This document shows positions 1 through 8,310 of a stretch of DNA of 64,000 bases, one piece after another. Source of the DNA: Microbacterium sp. SORGH_AS_0428 (lineage in GTDB: Bacteria > Actinomycetota > Actinomycetes > Actinomycetales > Microbacteriaceae); assembly GCF_031453615.1 (NCBI RefSeq), contig NZ_JAVIZT010000001.1, positions 1,736,001 through 1,800,000 of the forward strand. The letters run 5' to 3'. Every line of letters begins with the position of its first letter. Within the stretch, counting starts at the first letter, position 1. The notes under the pieces are model-generated. The model had not been told where the DNA came from. It searched no databases and saw only the letters and a list, made by a program, of their open reading frames with translations. The translations under genes and the position numbers were made by a program.

Positions 1-1
1 G

Positions 2-808
2 GGCGCCTTCTCGCCCTATGTCGCCTCGATGCTGCTGACCCTCCTGATCAACGCCCTCTACTTCGGCGGCGCCTACTTCTTCGGCGAGCGCACCTGGGCG
101 AGCAGACAGCAGCGCGCACTGCTCGAGGAGCGCACGGCGGAACTCGAGCGCGAGCGCGAGCGCAGCGCCGAGCAGGCGGTCGCGCTGGAGCGGGTTCGAC
201 TCGCCCGCGAGCTGCACGACGTCGTGGCCCACCACGTCTCCCTCATGGGCGTGCAGGCGGGCGCGGCGCGCATGATGATGGGGAAGGATCCGCAGGCGGC
301 GGGCGAGACGCTGGCCCGCGTGGAGGAGTCGGCGCGTTCGGCGCTGAGCGAGCTGCGCCATCTGCTCGAGACGCTGCGGACGCCCGGCGACCAGGCCGAA
401 GAGACATCCGTCGGCCTGGAGGGCCTCGAGAATCTCGTCGCCGAGGCGAGCGCGGCGGGGGTCGCCTGCGAGCTGCGCATCGTCGGTGAGGAGCGCGACG
501 TGCCCGACACCGTCCAGGTGAACCTGTACCGGATCGCACAGGAGGCGCTCACCAACGCCCGCCGCCACGCCGGTCCCGGCGCGCGAGCCGACGTCCGCCT
601 GCGCTACGCCGCCGAGGGAGTGGAGCTCGAGGTCGCCAACACCGGACGGCCGGTGGCCGAGATCACCCCCGGCATGGGCCTGATCGGGATGCGGGAGCGC
701 GCCGCCGCATCCGGAGGCACGATCGAGGCGACGCCCCGATCCAGCGGAGGATTCGTCGTGCGTGTGCGCGTTCCCCTCACGCCGCTCGTCATGGCGGACG
801 CCCCGTGA
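2..808 (+). CDS. Sensor histidine kinase, NarX/DesK-like (5' end outside window)
   Basis: The reading frame is open back to base 2, so the gene starts upstream of the window and only its C-terminal part is visible. Counting from the Met codon at 29, one hydrophobic segment (1-18) is followed by a charged coiled coil (28-60). Then comes the HisKA_3 box ELHDVVAHH with the phosphoacceptor His at 63 (codon 215-217), and a HATPase_c domain with an N box near ALTNARRHA and a G box GMGLIGM. This is the NarL-partner kinase family that autophosphorylates on His. The stop overlaps the GTG of the regulator gene by 4 bp, so the two are co-transcribed. The sensed signal cannot be read because the N-terminus is missing. 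Confidence 0.9.
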   Translation, partial: GAFSPYVASMLLTLLINALYFGGAYFFGERTWASRQQRALLEERTAELERERERSAEQAVALERVRLARELHDVVAHHVSLMGVQAGAARMMMGKDPQAAGETLARVEESARSALSELRHLLETLRTPGDQAEETSVGLEGLENLVAEASAAGVACELRIVGEERDVPDTVQVNLYRIAQEALTNARRHAGPGARADVRLRYAAEGVELEVANTGRPVAEITPGMGLIGMRERAAASGGTIEATPRSSGGFVVRVRVPLTPLVMADAP

Positions 809-1467
809 GCGGCCGCATCCGGGTCGTCCTCGCCGACGATCACGCCATGATGCGCGCGGGCTTTCGCACCATCCTGACCCTCGACGATCGCATCGAGGTC
901 GTCGGCGAGGCGGGCACGGGCGCCGAGGCCATCGCGCAGGCCCGCGCTCTGCGTCCCGACGTCGTGTGCATGGACGTGCAGATGCCCGACCTCGACGGCC
1001 TGGAGGCGACCCGGCGCATCATCGCCGACCCCGACATCCCCTCGGCGGTGCTGGTGGTGACGACCTTCGACCGCGACGACTACCTGTTCGCCGCACTGGA
1101 TGCGGGCGCCAGCGGGTTCCTGCTGAAGAACGCGGGTCCCGAGGAGCTGACGGCCGCGGTGCGGGTCGTCGCCGGCGGCGATGCGCTGCTCGCTCCGGAG
1201 GTCACCCGCCGCGTCATCGCCCGGTTCGCGAACTCGGCCGTCTCCGCATCCGCTCCCGAACCCCTGCCGGTCTCGAGCCCGCTCACCGAGCGGGAGGAGG
1301 AGGTGCTCCGCCTCATGGCGGATGCGCTGTCCAACGGCGAGATCGCCGAGCGGCTGTACATCGGCGAGGCGACCGTGAAGACCCACGTGTCCAATGTGCT
1401 GGCCAAGCTCGGCGCCCGCGACCGGGTGCAGGCCGTCGTCCTGGCCCACCGCCACGGCCTCGCCTGA
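805..1467 (+). CDS. Response regulator, NarL/LuxR type
   Basis: 220 aa with a receiver domain (1-120) and a C-terminal GerE/LuxR helix-turn-helix (about 150-208). The acidic pocket is DD at 11-12, the phosphoacceptor is Asp57 in CMDVQMPD, and the conserved Lys lies in LLKNAG near 110. The HTH contains TEREEEVLRLMADALSNGEI. Phosphorylation by the upstream kinase should activate DNA binding. The GTG start at 805 overlaps the kinase stop (GTGA). The ABC exporter 395 bp downstream is a plausible target by analogy with such pairs, but no operator was identified. Confidence 0.92.
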   Translation: MSGRIRVVLADDHAMMRAGFRTILTLDDRIEVVGEAGTGAEAIAQARALRPDVVCMDVQMPDLDGLEATRRIIADPDIPSAVLVVTTFDRDDYLFAALDAGASGFLLKNAGPEELTAAVRVVAGGDALLAPEVTRRVIARFANSAVSASAPEPLPVSSPLTEREEEVLRLMADALSNGEIAERLYIGEATVKTHVSNVLAKLGARDRVQAVVLAHRHGLA

Positions 1468-1593
1468 CCCCGCACCCCCGGCGTCGCTCTGCCCGAGTTG
1501 CGTCGCATCTGCGCAGATGCGCCTGTGGATCTCTGTCGCCGCTGCGCACATGTGGCGCGGCGGCTGCGCGGAGACTCCTCGACGCTGCGCAGC

Positions 1594-1660
1594 CCGGATG
1601 CGGCACCGCCCAGCCCCCGGATGCGGCACCACCCAGCTCCCGGATGCGGCACCGCCTCTC
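1594..1660. repeat. 23-bp tandem repeat, about 3 copies
   Basis: The core CCGGATGCGGCACC recurs with its GGATGCGG at 1596, 1619 and 1642, exactly 23 bp apart, joined by near-identical CCCAGC spacers. Each copy carries the octamer that is over-represented across the whole window. No coding frame explains it. Confidence 0.8.
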
Positions 1661-1669
1661 GCCTGTACC

Positions 1670-1754
1670 GCGACATCTGCACGGCGGGTGGCCCCGAGGA
1701 CGTCTCACCCTGCTCGGCAGGTCGCTTCTGCACCGCGCATCGTGCAGATGTCGC
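1670..1754. repeat. 14-bp perfect inverted repeat with 57-bp spacer
   Basis: GCGACATCTGCACG at 1670-1683 pairs perfectly with CGTGCAGATGTCGC at 1741-1754. It could form a long hairpin between the response regulator and the ABC transporter gene. There is no T-tract, so an intrinsic terminator is not clear. An operator or REP-like element is equally possible. Confidence 0.6.
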
Positions 1755-1861
1755 AGCACCCGCCCACTCCGCCGGAAGGGGGAGGGTGTGAACCCGTCCA
1801 GGGAGGGAGGTGCGCAGGGATGCGTCGGACGTAACGTCGGAGCACGGACCAAGGAGGACGC

Positions 1862-2743
1862 ATGCTGCGCCTGTCAGGAGTGACAAAGAACTACGGCACA
1901 CGCCGGGTACTCGACGATGTCGGTTTCACCGTCGAGAGCGGCCGGCTCACCGGCTTCGTCGGCGGCAACGGTGCCGGAAAGACCACGACGATGCGCATCG
2001 CACTGGGCGTGCTCGCGGCGGATGCGGGCACGGTCGAGATCGATGGCACGCCCATCACGAGCGAGGACCGTCGCCGCTTCGGCTACATGCCCGAAGAGCG
2101 CGGGCTGTACCCGAAGATGAAGGTCGGCGAGCACATCGCTTACCTCGCCCGCCTCCACGGCTACAGCAAGGCCGCCGCCACCGCGAACGCGGAGAAGCTG
2201 CTGGACCGCCTCGGACTCGGCGAGCGCCTCGGCGACACGGTCGAGACCCTCTCGCTCGGCAACCAGCAGCGCGCGCAGATCGCCGCGGCCCTCGTGCACG
2301 AGCCCGAGGTGCTCATCCTCGACGAGCCGTTCTCGGGCCTCGACCCGCTCGCGGTCGAGGTCGTCGCGGGCGTGCTCGCCGAGCGCGCCGCGACGGGCGT
2401 CGCGGTGCTGTTCTCGTCGCACCAGCTCGACGTCGTCGAGCGCCTCTGCGACGACCTCGTCATCATCGCGGGCGGCACGATCCGCGCGGCGGGTAGCCGG
2501 GAGCAGCTTCGCGCCGAGTACAGCTCACCGCGCTACGAGCTCGTCACCGGTGGCGACCTGGGCTGGCTCCGCGACGTGCCCGAGGTCACGGTCGTCGAGC
2601 TCGCGGGCGGTGAGGCCGTGTTCGAGGCCTCCCCCGACGTCGCTCGCGGCGTCCTCTCCCGTGCGGCGGCGTCGGGAGACGTCGACGCCTTCTCGCCGCA
2701 GCGTCCCACACTCACGCAGATCTTCCGGGAGGTCATCCGATGA
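1862..2743 (+). CDS. ABC transporter ATP-binding protein, NatA-like
   Basis: 293 aa. Walker A is GGNGAGKTT (34-42), the signature motif is the variant LSLGN (130-134), and Walker B is LILDEP (151-156). The C-terminal 70 residues resemble the DUF4162 extension typical of exporter ATPases of the NatA/ABC-2 group. The start follows a perfect AAGGAGG ribosome site. It overlaps the permease gene by 4 bp (ATGA), so the pair forms one exporter that hydrolyses ATP at the inner face of the membrane. The substrate is unknown; drugs, lipids and sodium are all known for the family. Confidence 0.93.
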   Translation: MLRLSGVTKNYGTRRVLDDVGFTVESGRLTGFVGGNGAGKTTTMRIALGVLAADAGTVEIDGTPITSEDRRRFGYMPEERGLYPKMKVGEHIAYLARLHGYSKAAATANAEKLLDRLGLGERLGDTVETLSLGNQQRAQIAAALVHEPEVLILDEPFSGLDPLAVEVVAGVLAERAATGVAVLFSSHQLDVVERLCDDLVIIAGGTIRAAGSREQLRAEYSSPRYELVTGGDLGWLRDVPEVTVVELAGGEAVFEASPDVARGVLSRAAASGDVDAFSPQRPTLTQIFREVIR

Positions 2744-3861
2744 ACGCGCACACCCCCGCAGCGCCCACCACCGCGCAGAGCGTCTGGCTCGTCGCCGAGC
2801 GCGAGATCGGCTCGAAGCTGCGCAGCAAGTCGTTCGTGATCTCCACCGTCATCCTCTTCGTGCTCGCCCTCGGCGCGGTCGTCTGGGGCGGGTTCACGGC
2901 GAGCGACACGAGCGGCATCAAGGTGGCCGTGACGCCGGCGACCGCATCCGTCGTCTCAGGCGTCGCAGGACTCGACGTGACGGATGCGGACTCCTCCGAC
3001 TCCGCCATGGCGCTGGTCACCGACGGCACCGTGGAGGCGGCGCTCGTCCCCACCGCGGATGTGCCGGACGCGACCGCTTCCGGCTCGTTCGACTACACGG
3101 TGGTCGGCAAGGACGATCTGCCGTCCGGGCTGCTGTCGATCCTGAGCCAGTCGCCGCCGGTGCACCTGCTCGATCCCTCGAGCACCGACTTCCTGCTGCG
3201 GTACTTCGTGGCGCTCGGATTCGGCATCGTGTTCCTGCTGGCCGCCTCGACCTTCGGCGGCACGATCGCGCAGTCGGTCGTCGAGGAGAAGCAGACCCGC
3301 GTCGTCGAGCTGCTGATCTCGGCCATCCCGGTGCGAGCTCTCATGGCCGGCAAGATCATCGGCAACACGATCCTCGCGATGGGTCAGATCGTGGTGCTCG
3401 CGGCGATCGCGATCGTCGGGCTCTCGGTGACGGGGCAGGACCTCGTGCTCACGGGCCTCGGCGGACCCATCGTCTGGTTCGCGATCTTCTTCCTGCTCGG
3501 CTTCATCCTGCTGGCCGCCCTGTTCGCCGCGGCCGGCGCCATGGTGTCGCGCATGGAGGACATCGGCTCGACCACCGCGCCCCTGACGATGCTCGTGATG
3601 CTGCCGTACTTCCTGGTCATCTTCTTCAACGACAACCAACTCGTGCTGACGATCATGTCGTACGTGCCGTTCTCGGCTCCAGTCGCGATGCCGCTGCGTC
3701 TCTACCTGGGTGGCGCGATGTGGTGGGAGCCGCTGGTCTCGCTCGTCGTCCTGGCGATCACGTGCGTGCTGGCGATCTGGGTCGGCTCGCGCATCTACAG
3801 CCGTTCACTGCTGCGGATGGGGGCACGCGTGAAGCTGTCCGAGGCCCTCTCGCGCAGCTGA
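2740..3861 (+). CDS. ABC-2 family permease, NatB-like
   Basis: 373 aa membrane protein. There is one transmembrane helix at about 31-53, then a large extracytoplasmic stretch (about 55-155), then a block of five or so helices (from ITRYF-like region LLRYFVALGF near 150 to the C-terminus). This N-terminal anchor plus loop plus C-terminal core is the ABC2_membrane_3/NatB architecture. It is translationally coupled to the ATPase upstream, and the two should form the transport complex. The gene ends just before a palindromic repeat at 3867-3982. Confidence 0.9.
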   Translation: MNAHTPAAPTTAQSVWLVAEREIGSKLRSKSFVISTVILFVLALGAVVWGGFTASDTSGIKVAVTPATASVVSGVAGLDVTDADSSDSAMALVTDGTVEAALVPTADVPDATASGSFDYTVVGKDDLPSGLLSILSQSPPVHLLDPSSTDFLLRYFVALGFGIVFLLAASTFGGTIAQSVVEEKQTRVVELLISAIPVRALMAGKIIGNTILAMGQIVVLAAIAIVGLSVTGQDLVLTGLGGPIVWFAIFFLLGFILLAALFAAAGAMVSRMEDIGSTTAPLTMLVMLPYFLVIFFNDNQLVLTIMSYVPFSAPVAMPLRLYLGGAMWWEPLVSLVVLAITCVLAIWVGSRIYSRSLLRMGARVKLSEALSRS

Positions 3862-3866
3862 TCCCG

Positions 3867-3982
3867 CGTTTCGTCTCGCTTCGCTCGCTCAACGACCGGT
3901 AAGGCTCCCTCGCTTCGCTCGCTCAACGACCGATGGAACCCCGCCGGTCGTTGAGCGACGAGCAGAGCGAGGAGACGAAACG
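3867..3982. repeat. Palindromic intergenic repeat between convergent genes
   Basis: CGTTTCGTCTC (3867-3877) and CTCAACGACCGG (3888-3899) reappear in inverted order as CCGGTCGTTGAG (3944-3955) and GAGACGAAACG (3972-3982). A second direct copy of TCGCTTCGCTCGCTCAACGACCG sits at about 3910-3932. It lies between the ends of two convergent genes, so it may act as a bidirectional terminator. I recognise the sequence style as a dispersed repeat of Microbacteriaceae, which is recollection, not a search. Confidence 0.7.
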
Positions 3983-3987
3983 CGGCC

Positions 3988-5781
3988 TCAGGTGCGATGG
4001 GCGGCGCGGCCGCCGTGCCCGCCCATCGCATCGGCCGCACGCACCTGAGCGAGGTGCGACAGCGCCTGGGGGGTGTTGCCGATCTGCCGGCGGGCCGTGG
4101 GGTCGTACTCCTCGGAGAACAGCCCCAGATCGTTCGCGGTCGCGCAGGCGCGGTCCATGAGCGCCTGCGCATCGCCGACCCGGCCCATGCGGGCGTACTG
4201 CTCCACGAGCCAGAACGTGCACGCGATGAACGGATGCTCGCCGCCCGCCAGCCCGTCCACGCCCGTCTGCGTGCGGTAGCGGTTGACGAGACCGTCGGGC
4301 ATCAGCTCCGCTTCGATACGGGCGACCGTGGCGACCATGCGCGGGTCATCCGGTTCGCAGAAGCCCACCTGAGGCAGCAGCAGGAGCGAGGCGTCGACCT
4401 CGGTCGAGCCGTAGTGCTGCACGAACGCTCCGGATGCCGCATCCACGCCATGGGTGTCGATCTCCTCGCGCAGCCGGTCGCGCAGGGCCTCCCACTTCTC
4501 GACCGGTCCGTCCTGCCCGTAGGCACGCACCGCGCGTACGCCACGGTCGAAGGCGGCCCACATCATCGCGCGCGACTGGGTGAAGCGCTGCGGATCGCCG
4601 CGCACCTCCCAGATGCCGTTGTCGGGCTCGTCGATGCGAGCCTCGACGCCGTCGAGGAGGGTACGCTGCAGGGCCCACGCCAGCGGGTCGTCGGGCACCC
4701 CGGCGACGCGAGCCGCCTCGAGCGACACCATGACCTCGCCGACCACGTCGGCCTGATACTGCGTGACCGCACCGTTTCCGACCCGCACCGGCGCCGATCC
4801 CTCGTAGCCGGGCAGGCTCGTCAGCTGCCGCTCCGGCAGGTCGCGCTCGCCCGCGACGCCGTACATGATCTGCATCTGGCGCGGATCCCCCGCGATCGCA
4901 CGGATGAGCCAGGACCGCCACTGCTCGGCGACCTGAAGAAAGCCGTGCGCGACGAGCGCCTCGAGTGTGAGGGCCGCATCGCGCAGCCACACGTACCGGT
5001 AGTCCCAGTTGCGCTCTCCCCCGATCTGCTCGGGGAGCGAGGTGGTGACCGCCGCGACGATGCCGCCGGTGTCCTGGTGACTCAGCGCCCGCAGGACGAG
5101 CAGGGAACGCACGACCTCGTCGCGATGCGGTCCGTCGTGATCGATGGATGCGGCGAAGCCGGTCCACCAGGCGCGCGTGCGCTCGAGCGCCGCATCCACG
5201 TCGAGCGGTTCGGGCGTGGGCAGGTAGGAGGGGTTCCAGGTGGCGACGAGGTCGGCCGTCTCGCCGGCGGCGACGCTCACGCGCCCGCGGTGCGCGCGTC
5301 CGTGCGGGGTGAGTGCGACGCCGCGGACGACGAGCGCGTCGGGGCCGGCGATCGCGTGGAGCGCGGGAGCCGCCGCATCCCCCACCTGACGCACCCAGGG
5401 GATCGCGCGCGCGTAGTCGAAGCGGATGCGCAGATGCGTCGTGAACTCGACGGTGCCGCTGACGCCGACGATGCGGCGCACGATGTCGACGCGTCCCCCG
5501 TCGATAGGCAGGAAGTCGTGTACCTCGGCGACGCCGCTCGCACTCTCCCACCGGGTCACGAGCACGAAGGTGTCACCGTCGTAGTGCCGGCTCGCGAGGG
5601 CGTCCCCGTCCTCCGGCCGCAGATGCCACGCGCCCTGCTCGTTCTCGCCGAGAATCGCGCCGAAGACGGATGCGGAGTCGAACCGCGGTGCGCAGAACCA
5701 GTCGATGCTGCCCTCGCGCGAGACCAGGGCGGCGGTGCGGCAATCGCTGAGGACGGCGTAGTCCTCGATCGGGACGCTCAT
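3988..5781 (-). CDS. Glycoside hydrolase family 15 protein (glucoamylase/trehalase-like)
   Basis: 597 aa. The N-terminal beta-sandwich begins at the Met of SVPIEDYAVLSDCRTAALV, a typical GH15 opening with the substrate-facing GSIDWFC. The (alpha/alpha)6 barrel contains the conserved GGERNWDYRYVWLRDA block and, near the C-terminus, GGEHPFIACTFWLVEQ, which carry the family's acid and base glutamates. Actinobacterial members hydrolyse trehalose or short alpha-glucans to glucose. The gene is divergent from the G6P dehydrogenase across 66-75 bp, fitting glucose release feeding that enzyme's pathway. The longer open frame upstream of 5781 is a shadow of the dehydrogenase gene. Confidence 0.88.
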   Translation of the reverse strand: MSVPIEDYAVLSDCRTAALVSREGSIDWFCAPRFDSASVFGAILGENEQGAWHLRPEDGDALASRHYDGDTFVLVTRWESASGVAEVHDFLPIDGGRVDIVRRIVGVSGTVEFTTHLRIRFDYARAIPWVRQVGDAAAPALHAIAGPDALVVRGVALTPHGRAHRGRVSVAAGETADLVATWNPSYLPTPEPLDVDAALERTRAWWTGFAASIDHDGPHRDEVVRSLLVLRALSHQDTGGIVAAVTTSLPEQIGGERNWDYRYVWLRDAALTLEALVAHGFLQVAEQWRSWLIRAIAGDPRQMQIMYGVAGERDLPERQLTSLPGYEGSAPVRVGNGAVTQYQADVVGEVMVSLEAARVAGVPDDPLAWALQRTLLDGVEARIDEPDNGIWEVRGDPQRFTQSRAMMWAAFDRGVRAVRAYGQDGPVEKWEALRDRLREEIDTHGVDAASGAFVQHYGSTEVDASLLLLPQVGFCEPDDPRMVATVARIEAELMPDGLVNRYRTQTGVDGLAGGEHPFIACTFWLVEQYARMGRVGDAQALMDRACATANDLGLFSEEYDPTARRQIGNTPQALSHLAQVRAADAMGGHGGRAAHRT

Positions 5782-5856
5782 GCTCCGATCATGCCGTGTC
5801 GCGGGCCTGCGCCGCGTCGGGCACGGCAACTCATAGCGGGGACTAACGTGGCCTGC

Positions 5857-7218
5857 GTGACCGACACCACGCTCGTCATCTTCGGCGCGACCGGCGACCT
5901 CACGTCCCGGCTGCTGCTTCCCGCGCTCGCTCAACTGCTGGATCGAGAACCGGGCCGCACCGTGCACCTGCTCGGCGCCGCCCGTCGGGAGCTCAGCGAC
6001 AAGCAGTGGCGCGACCTGCTGAAGGCGGGCGTCGGCGACCGCCACGGAGAGGCGGTGGACCGCCTCGTCGCGGACGCGCGCTACATCGTGGCCGACCCGA
6101 CCGACGCGAAAGACCTGAAGAGCGTGCTGGATGCGATCGAGGGCCGGCCGGTGTTCTACTTCGCCGTTCCGCCCCAGGTCGCGGAGGCCGCGTGCGAGCA
6201 TCTCGCGGGCATGGATCTCCCTGAGGGGCTCACCCTCGCGCTCGAGAAGCCGTTCGGCACGGATGAGGCGAGCGCCCGATCGCTGAACGAGACCCTGCGC
6301 CGCGTCGTGCCCGAGAACCAGATCTTCCGCGTGGACCACTTCCTCGGCCGCTCCACCGTGCTCAACGTCCTGGGGCTGCGCTTCGCCAACCGGCTGTTCG
6401 AGCCGGCATGGTCGGCCGAGGACATCGAGTCCGTCGTCATCCGCTTCGACGAGACGCTCGGACTCGAGGACCGCGCCGGCTACTACGACCAGGCGGGCGC
6501 CCTGATCGACATGATCCAGAGCCACCTGCTGCAGGTCATGGCGATCGTGGCGATGGAGCCCCCGGCGACGCTGCACGAGAACGATCTGCGCGATGCGACC
6601 GCGGCCGCACTCCGTGCGACATCGCTGTGGGAGGACAACGCCGTGCGCTCCGCCCGCCGCGCCCGCTACACCGCCGGCACCGTGGGTGACGAGGAGCTGC
6701 CCGCCTACGCCGACGAACCGGGCGTCGACCCCGCCCGCCAGACCGAGACGCTCGCGGAGGTCACCCTCGAGGTGCGCACGGCACGCTGGGAAGGGGTTCC
6801 CTTCACCCTGCGTTCGGGCAAGGCGCTCGGACGCAAGGACACCGAGATCGTGCTGACGTTCCGGCCCGTGCGCCACCTGCCGGCCGGCTTCGCCGGGCAC
6901 GCTCCCGGCTCGACCCTGCGGTTCTCGCTCGGCCCCGACAAGATCTCGCTCGGTCTGAACGTCAACGGCCACGAACCGTTCTCACTCGTGCGGGAGGACG
7001 TGGAGGTGACCCTCGGCGACGGCGCACTCCTCGCCTACAGCGAGGTGCTCTCCAGCATCCTCGACCAGGATGCGGCGCTCGCCGTCCGCGGCGACGCGGC
7101 CGAACAGTGCTGGCGCATCGTGCAGCCGGTGCTGGACGCGTGGCGACGCGGCGAGACGCCGCTGGACGAATACCCGGCCGGATCGGCGGGCCCCGCCACC
7201 TGGCCGCAGTTGCCGTGA
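5857..7218 (+). CDS. zwf: Glucose-6-phosphate dehydrogenase family protein
   Basis: 453 aa, short for the family (about 490-515). The N-terminal Rossmann domain has the NADP fingerprint GATGDLTSR (10-18), then EKPFG (130-134). The catalytic segment is DHFLGR (160-165), where classical enzymes have DHYLGK, so the substrate-binding Lys is replaced by Arg. The large C-terminal beta-sheet domain contains RSGKALGRKDTEI. The expected reaction is oxidation of glucose 6-phosphate to 6-phosphogluconolactone. The GTG at 5857 is chosen; GTG 5848 is an in-frame alternative adding three residues. The Tyr/Lys changes leave the possibility of a paralogue with shifted specificity. Confidence 0.85.
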   Translation: MTDTTLVIFGATGDLTSRLLLPALAQLLDREPGRTVHLLGAARRELSDKQWRDLLKAGVGDRHGEAVDRLVADARYIVADPTDAKDLKSVLDAIEGRPVFYFAVPPQVAEAACEHLAGMDLPEGLTLALEKPFGTDEASARSLNETLRRVVPENQIFRVDHFLGRSTVLNVLGLRFANRLFEPAWSAEDIESVVIRFDETLGLEDRAGYYDQAGALIDMIQSHLLQVMAIVAMEPPATLHENDLRDATAAALRATSLWEDNAVRSARRARYTAGTVGDEELPAYADEPGVDPARQTETLAEVTLEVRTARWEGVPFTLRSGKALGRKDTEIVLTFRPVRHLPAGFAGHAPGSTLRFSLGPDKISLGLNVNGHEPFSLVREDVEVTLGDGALLAYSEVLSSILDQDAALAVRGDAAEQCWRIVQPVLDAWRRGETPLDEYPAGSAGPATWPQLP

Positions 7219-7224
7219 GCCGCG

Positions 7225-7608
7225 TCAGGTCTGCAGCACCGCCAGGACGTTGCCCGCGGGATCGGTGAACCACGCGATGTCGGGGCCGTGCCCGCCGCCA
7301 CGCAGGATGCCGCGCTCGTCGGTGGCGAACTCCTCGTCGGCGTAGATCTTCGTCTCCACCCCTCGAGCACGGAGGTCGTCGACGGCCGCGTCGATGTCGG
7401 CGACGGGAAAGTTGAGCACGGTGTAGGTCGCGGGCTCGTGGTTCGGCTTCGTGTACAACAGCACCCGAGCCCCCGACGAGAGCTCGAGCTCCAGGAAGCC
7501 CATGGGGTTGTCGACGACCGTGAGGCCGAGCACGTCGCCGTAGAACGTGCGGGCCGCATCCGTGTCGTCGATGCTGAAACCGCTGAACGCGGCATCCGGT
7601 GTGAACAT
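7225..7608 (-). CDS. VOC (glyoxalase/bleomycin resistance) family protein
   Basis: 127 aa, one VOC unit built from two beta-alpha-beta-beta-beta repeats. The repeats start at FSGFSIDDTDAARTFYGDVLGL and NFPVADIDAAVDDLRARG, and the protein ends with the typical FTDPAGNVLAVLQ. Such proteins are metal enzymes or drug-binding proteins; the substrate is unknown. It is convergent with the dehydrogenase gene, only 6 bp apart, with no room for a separate terminator. Confidence 0.88.
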   Translation of the reverse strand: MFTPDAAFSGFSIDDTDAARTFYGDVLGLTVVDNPMGFLELELSSGARVLLYTKPNHEPATYTVLNFPVADIDAAVDDLRARGVETKIYADEEFATDERGILRGGGHGPDIAWFTDPAGNVLAVLQT

Positions 7609-7678
7609 CGTGATCCCCCTCGATCGTCACACCCCAGCTTGCTCCCGACGCGGGCGAGTGTCGAGAGCGGATGCGGGT

Positions 7679-8146
7679 TCAGCGCTCGACGAGAACGCCG
7701 TCCGCGTCGGCCCAGACGTGGCGGCCGGGGGCGAACACGACGCCCGCGATCTCGACGGGCACGTCGACGTCGCCGACGCCGTCCTTCGCGCTCTTGCGCG
7801 GGTTCGTGCCGAGCGCCTTCACCCCCAGCGGGAGCGTCGCCAGCACGGCCGCATCCCTGACCGCACCGAACACGACGATGCCGGCCCAGCCGTTCTCGAC
7901 CGCGGCGCCGGCGATGATGTCGCCGACCAGCGCGGACTCCAGCGAACCTCCACCGTCCACGACCAGCACGGCGCCGTCTCCCGGAGTCTGCAGCACCGCC
8001 TTCACGAGGGCGTTGTCGCGATGGCACCGCACCGTGCGGACGGGACCGTCGAACGCCTGCCTTCCTCCCACGTCGCGCAACTGCAGCGCGAGCGAGTCGA
8101 GCTGCTCACCTCGCTCGTCGTACACATCGGCCGTCGCGATCACCAT
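7679..8146 (-). CDS. rraA: RraA family protein
   Basis: 155 aa, the full length of the family. The central GWAGIVVFGAVRDAAVL contains the Arg-Asp pair of the RraA/HMG-aldolase active site, preceded by ALVGDIIAGAAVENG. Family members are either 4-hydroxy-4-methyl-2-oxoglutarate aldolases or regulators that bind RNase E. The ATG at 8146 (MVIATADVYDE) was chosen because this matches the family N-terminus. The frame continues upstream to 8260 but with no homologous sequence. Confidence 0.88.
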   Translation of the reverse strand: MVIATADVYDERGEQLDSLALQLRDVGGRQAFDGPVRTVRCHRDNALVKAVLQTPGDGAVLVVDGGGSLESALVGDIIAGAAVENGWAGIVVFGAVRDAAVLATLPLGVKALGTNPRKSAKDGVGDVDVPVEIAGVVFAPGRHVWADADGVLVER

Positions 8147-8310
8147 GCGTCCACGGTAGGACGCCGGATGCGGCGGATGCGTGGTCGGCGCCGTGAAGTT
8201 CTTTCCACATTCACACCCGGCACGGATCCGGGAACATTCCGCCTCTGTATACCGTTGCATGGATCGGGCCGATGACGTCCCCCCGCATATTCGACCCCGA
8301 GGAGATCCTC

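Larger units (their letters stand above)
1468..1861. other. 394-bp intergenic region with tandem and inverted repeats
   Basis: No convincing gene is present. The region holds a perfect 18-bp palindrome (1504-1521, arms CGCATCTGC/GCAGATGCG), a 23-bp tandem repeat (about 1594-1660) and a 14-bp perfect inverted repeat (1670-1683 with 1741-1754). A strong ribosome site AAGGAGG lies just before the ABC gene start at 1862. Confidence 0.7.

Noticed and set aside
1594..1660. CRISPR array considered for the 23-bp tandem repeat
   Set aside because: Copies are directly adjacent with no variable spacers, and there are only about three.
3997..5856. Plus-strand frame preceding the G6P dehydrogenase
   Set aside because: It is the reverse-complement shadow of the GH15 gene. 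The dehydrogenase NADP motif begins 10 residues after GTG 5857.
5782..6972. Minus-strand extension of the GH15 reading frame upstream of 5781
   Set aside because: The region encodes the G6P dehydrogenase on the plus strand with clear motifs. The GH15 family N-terminus starts at 5781, so the extension is a high-GC shadow frame.
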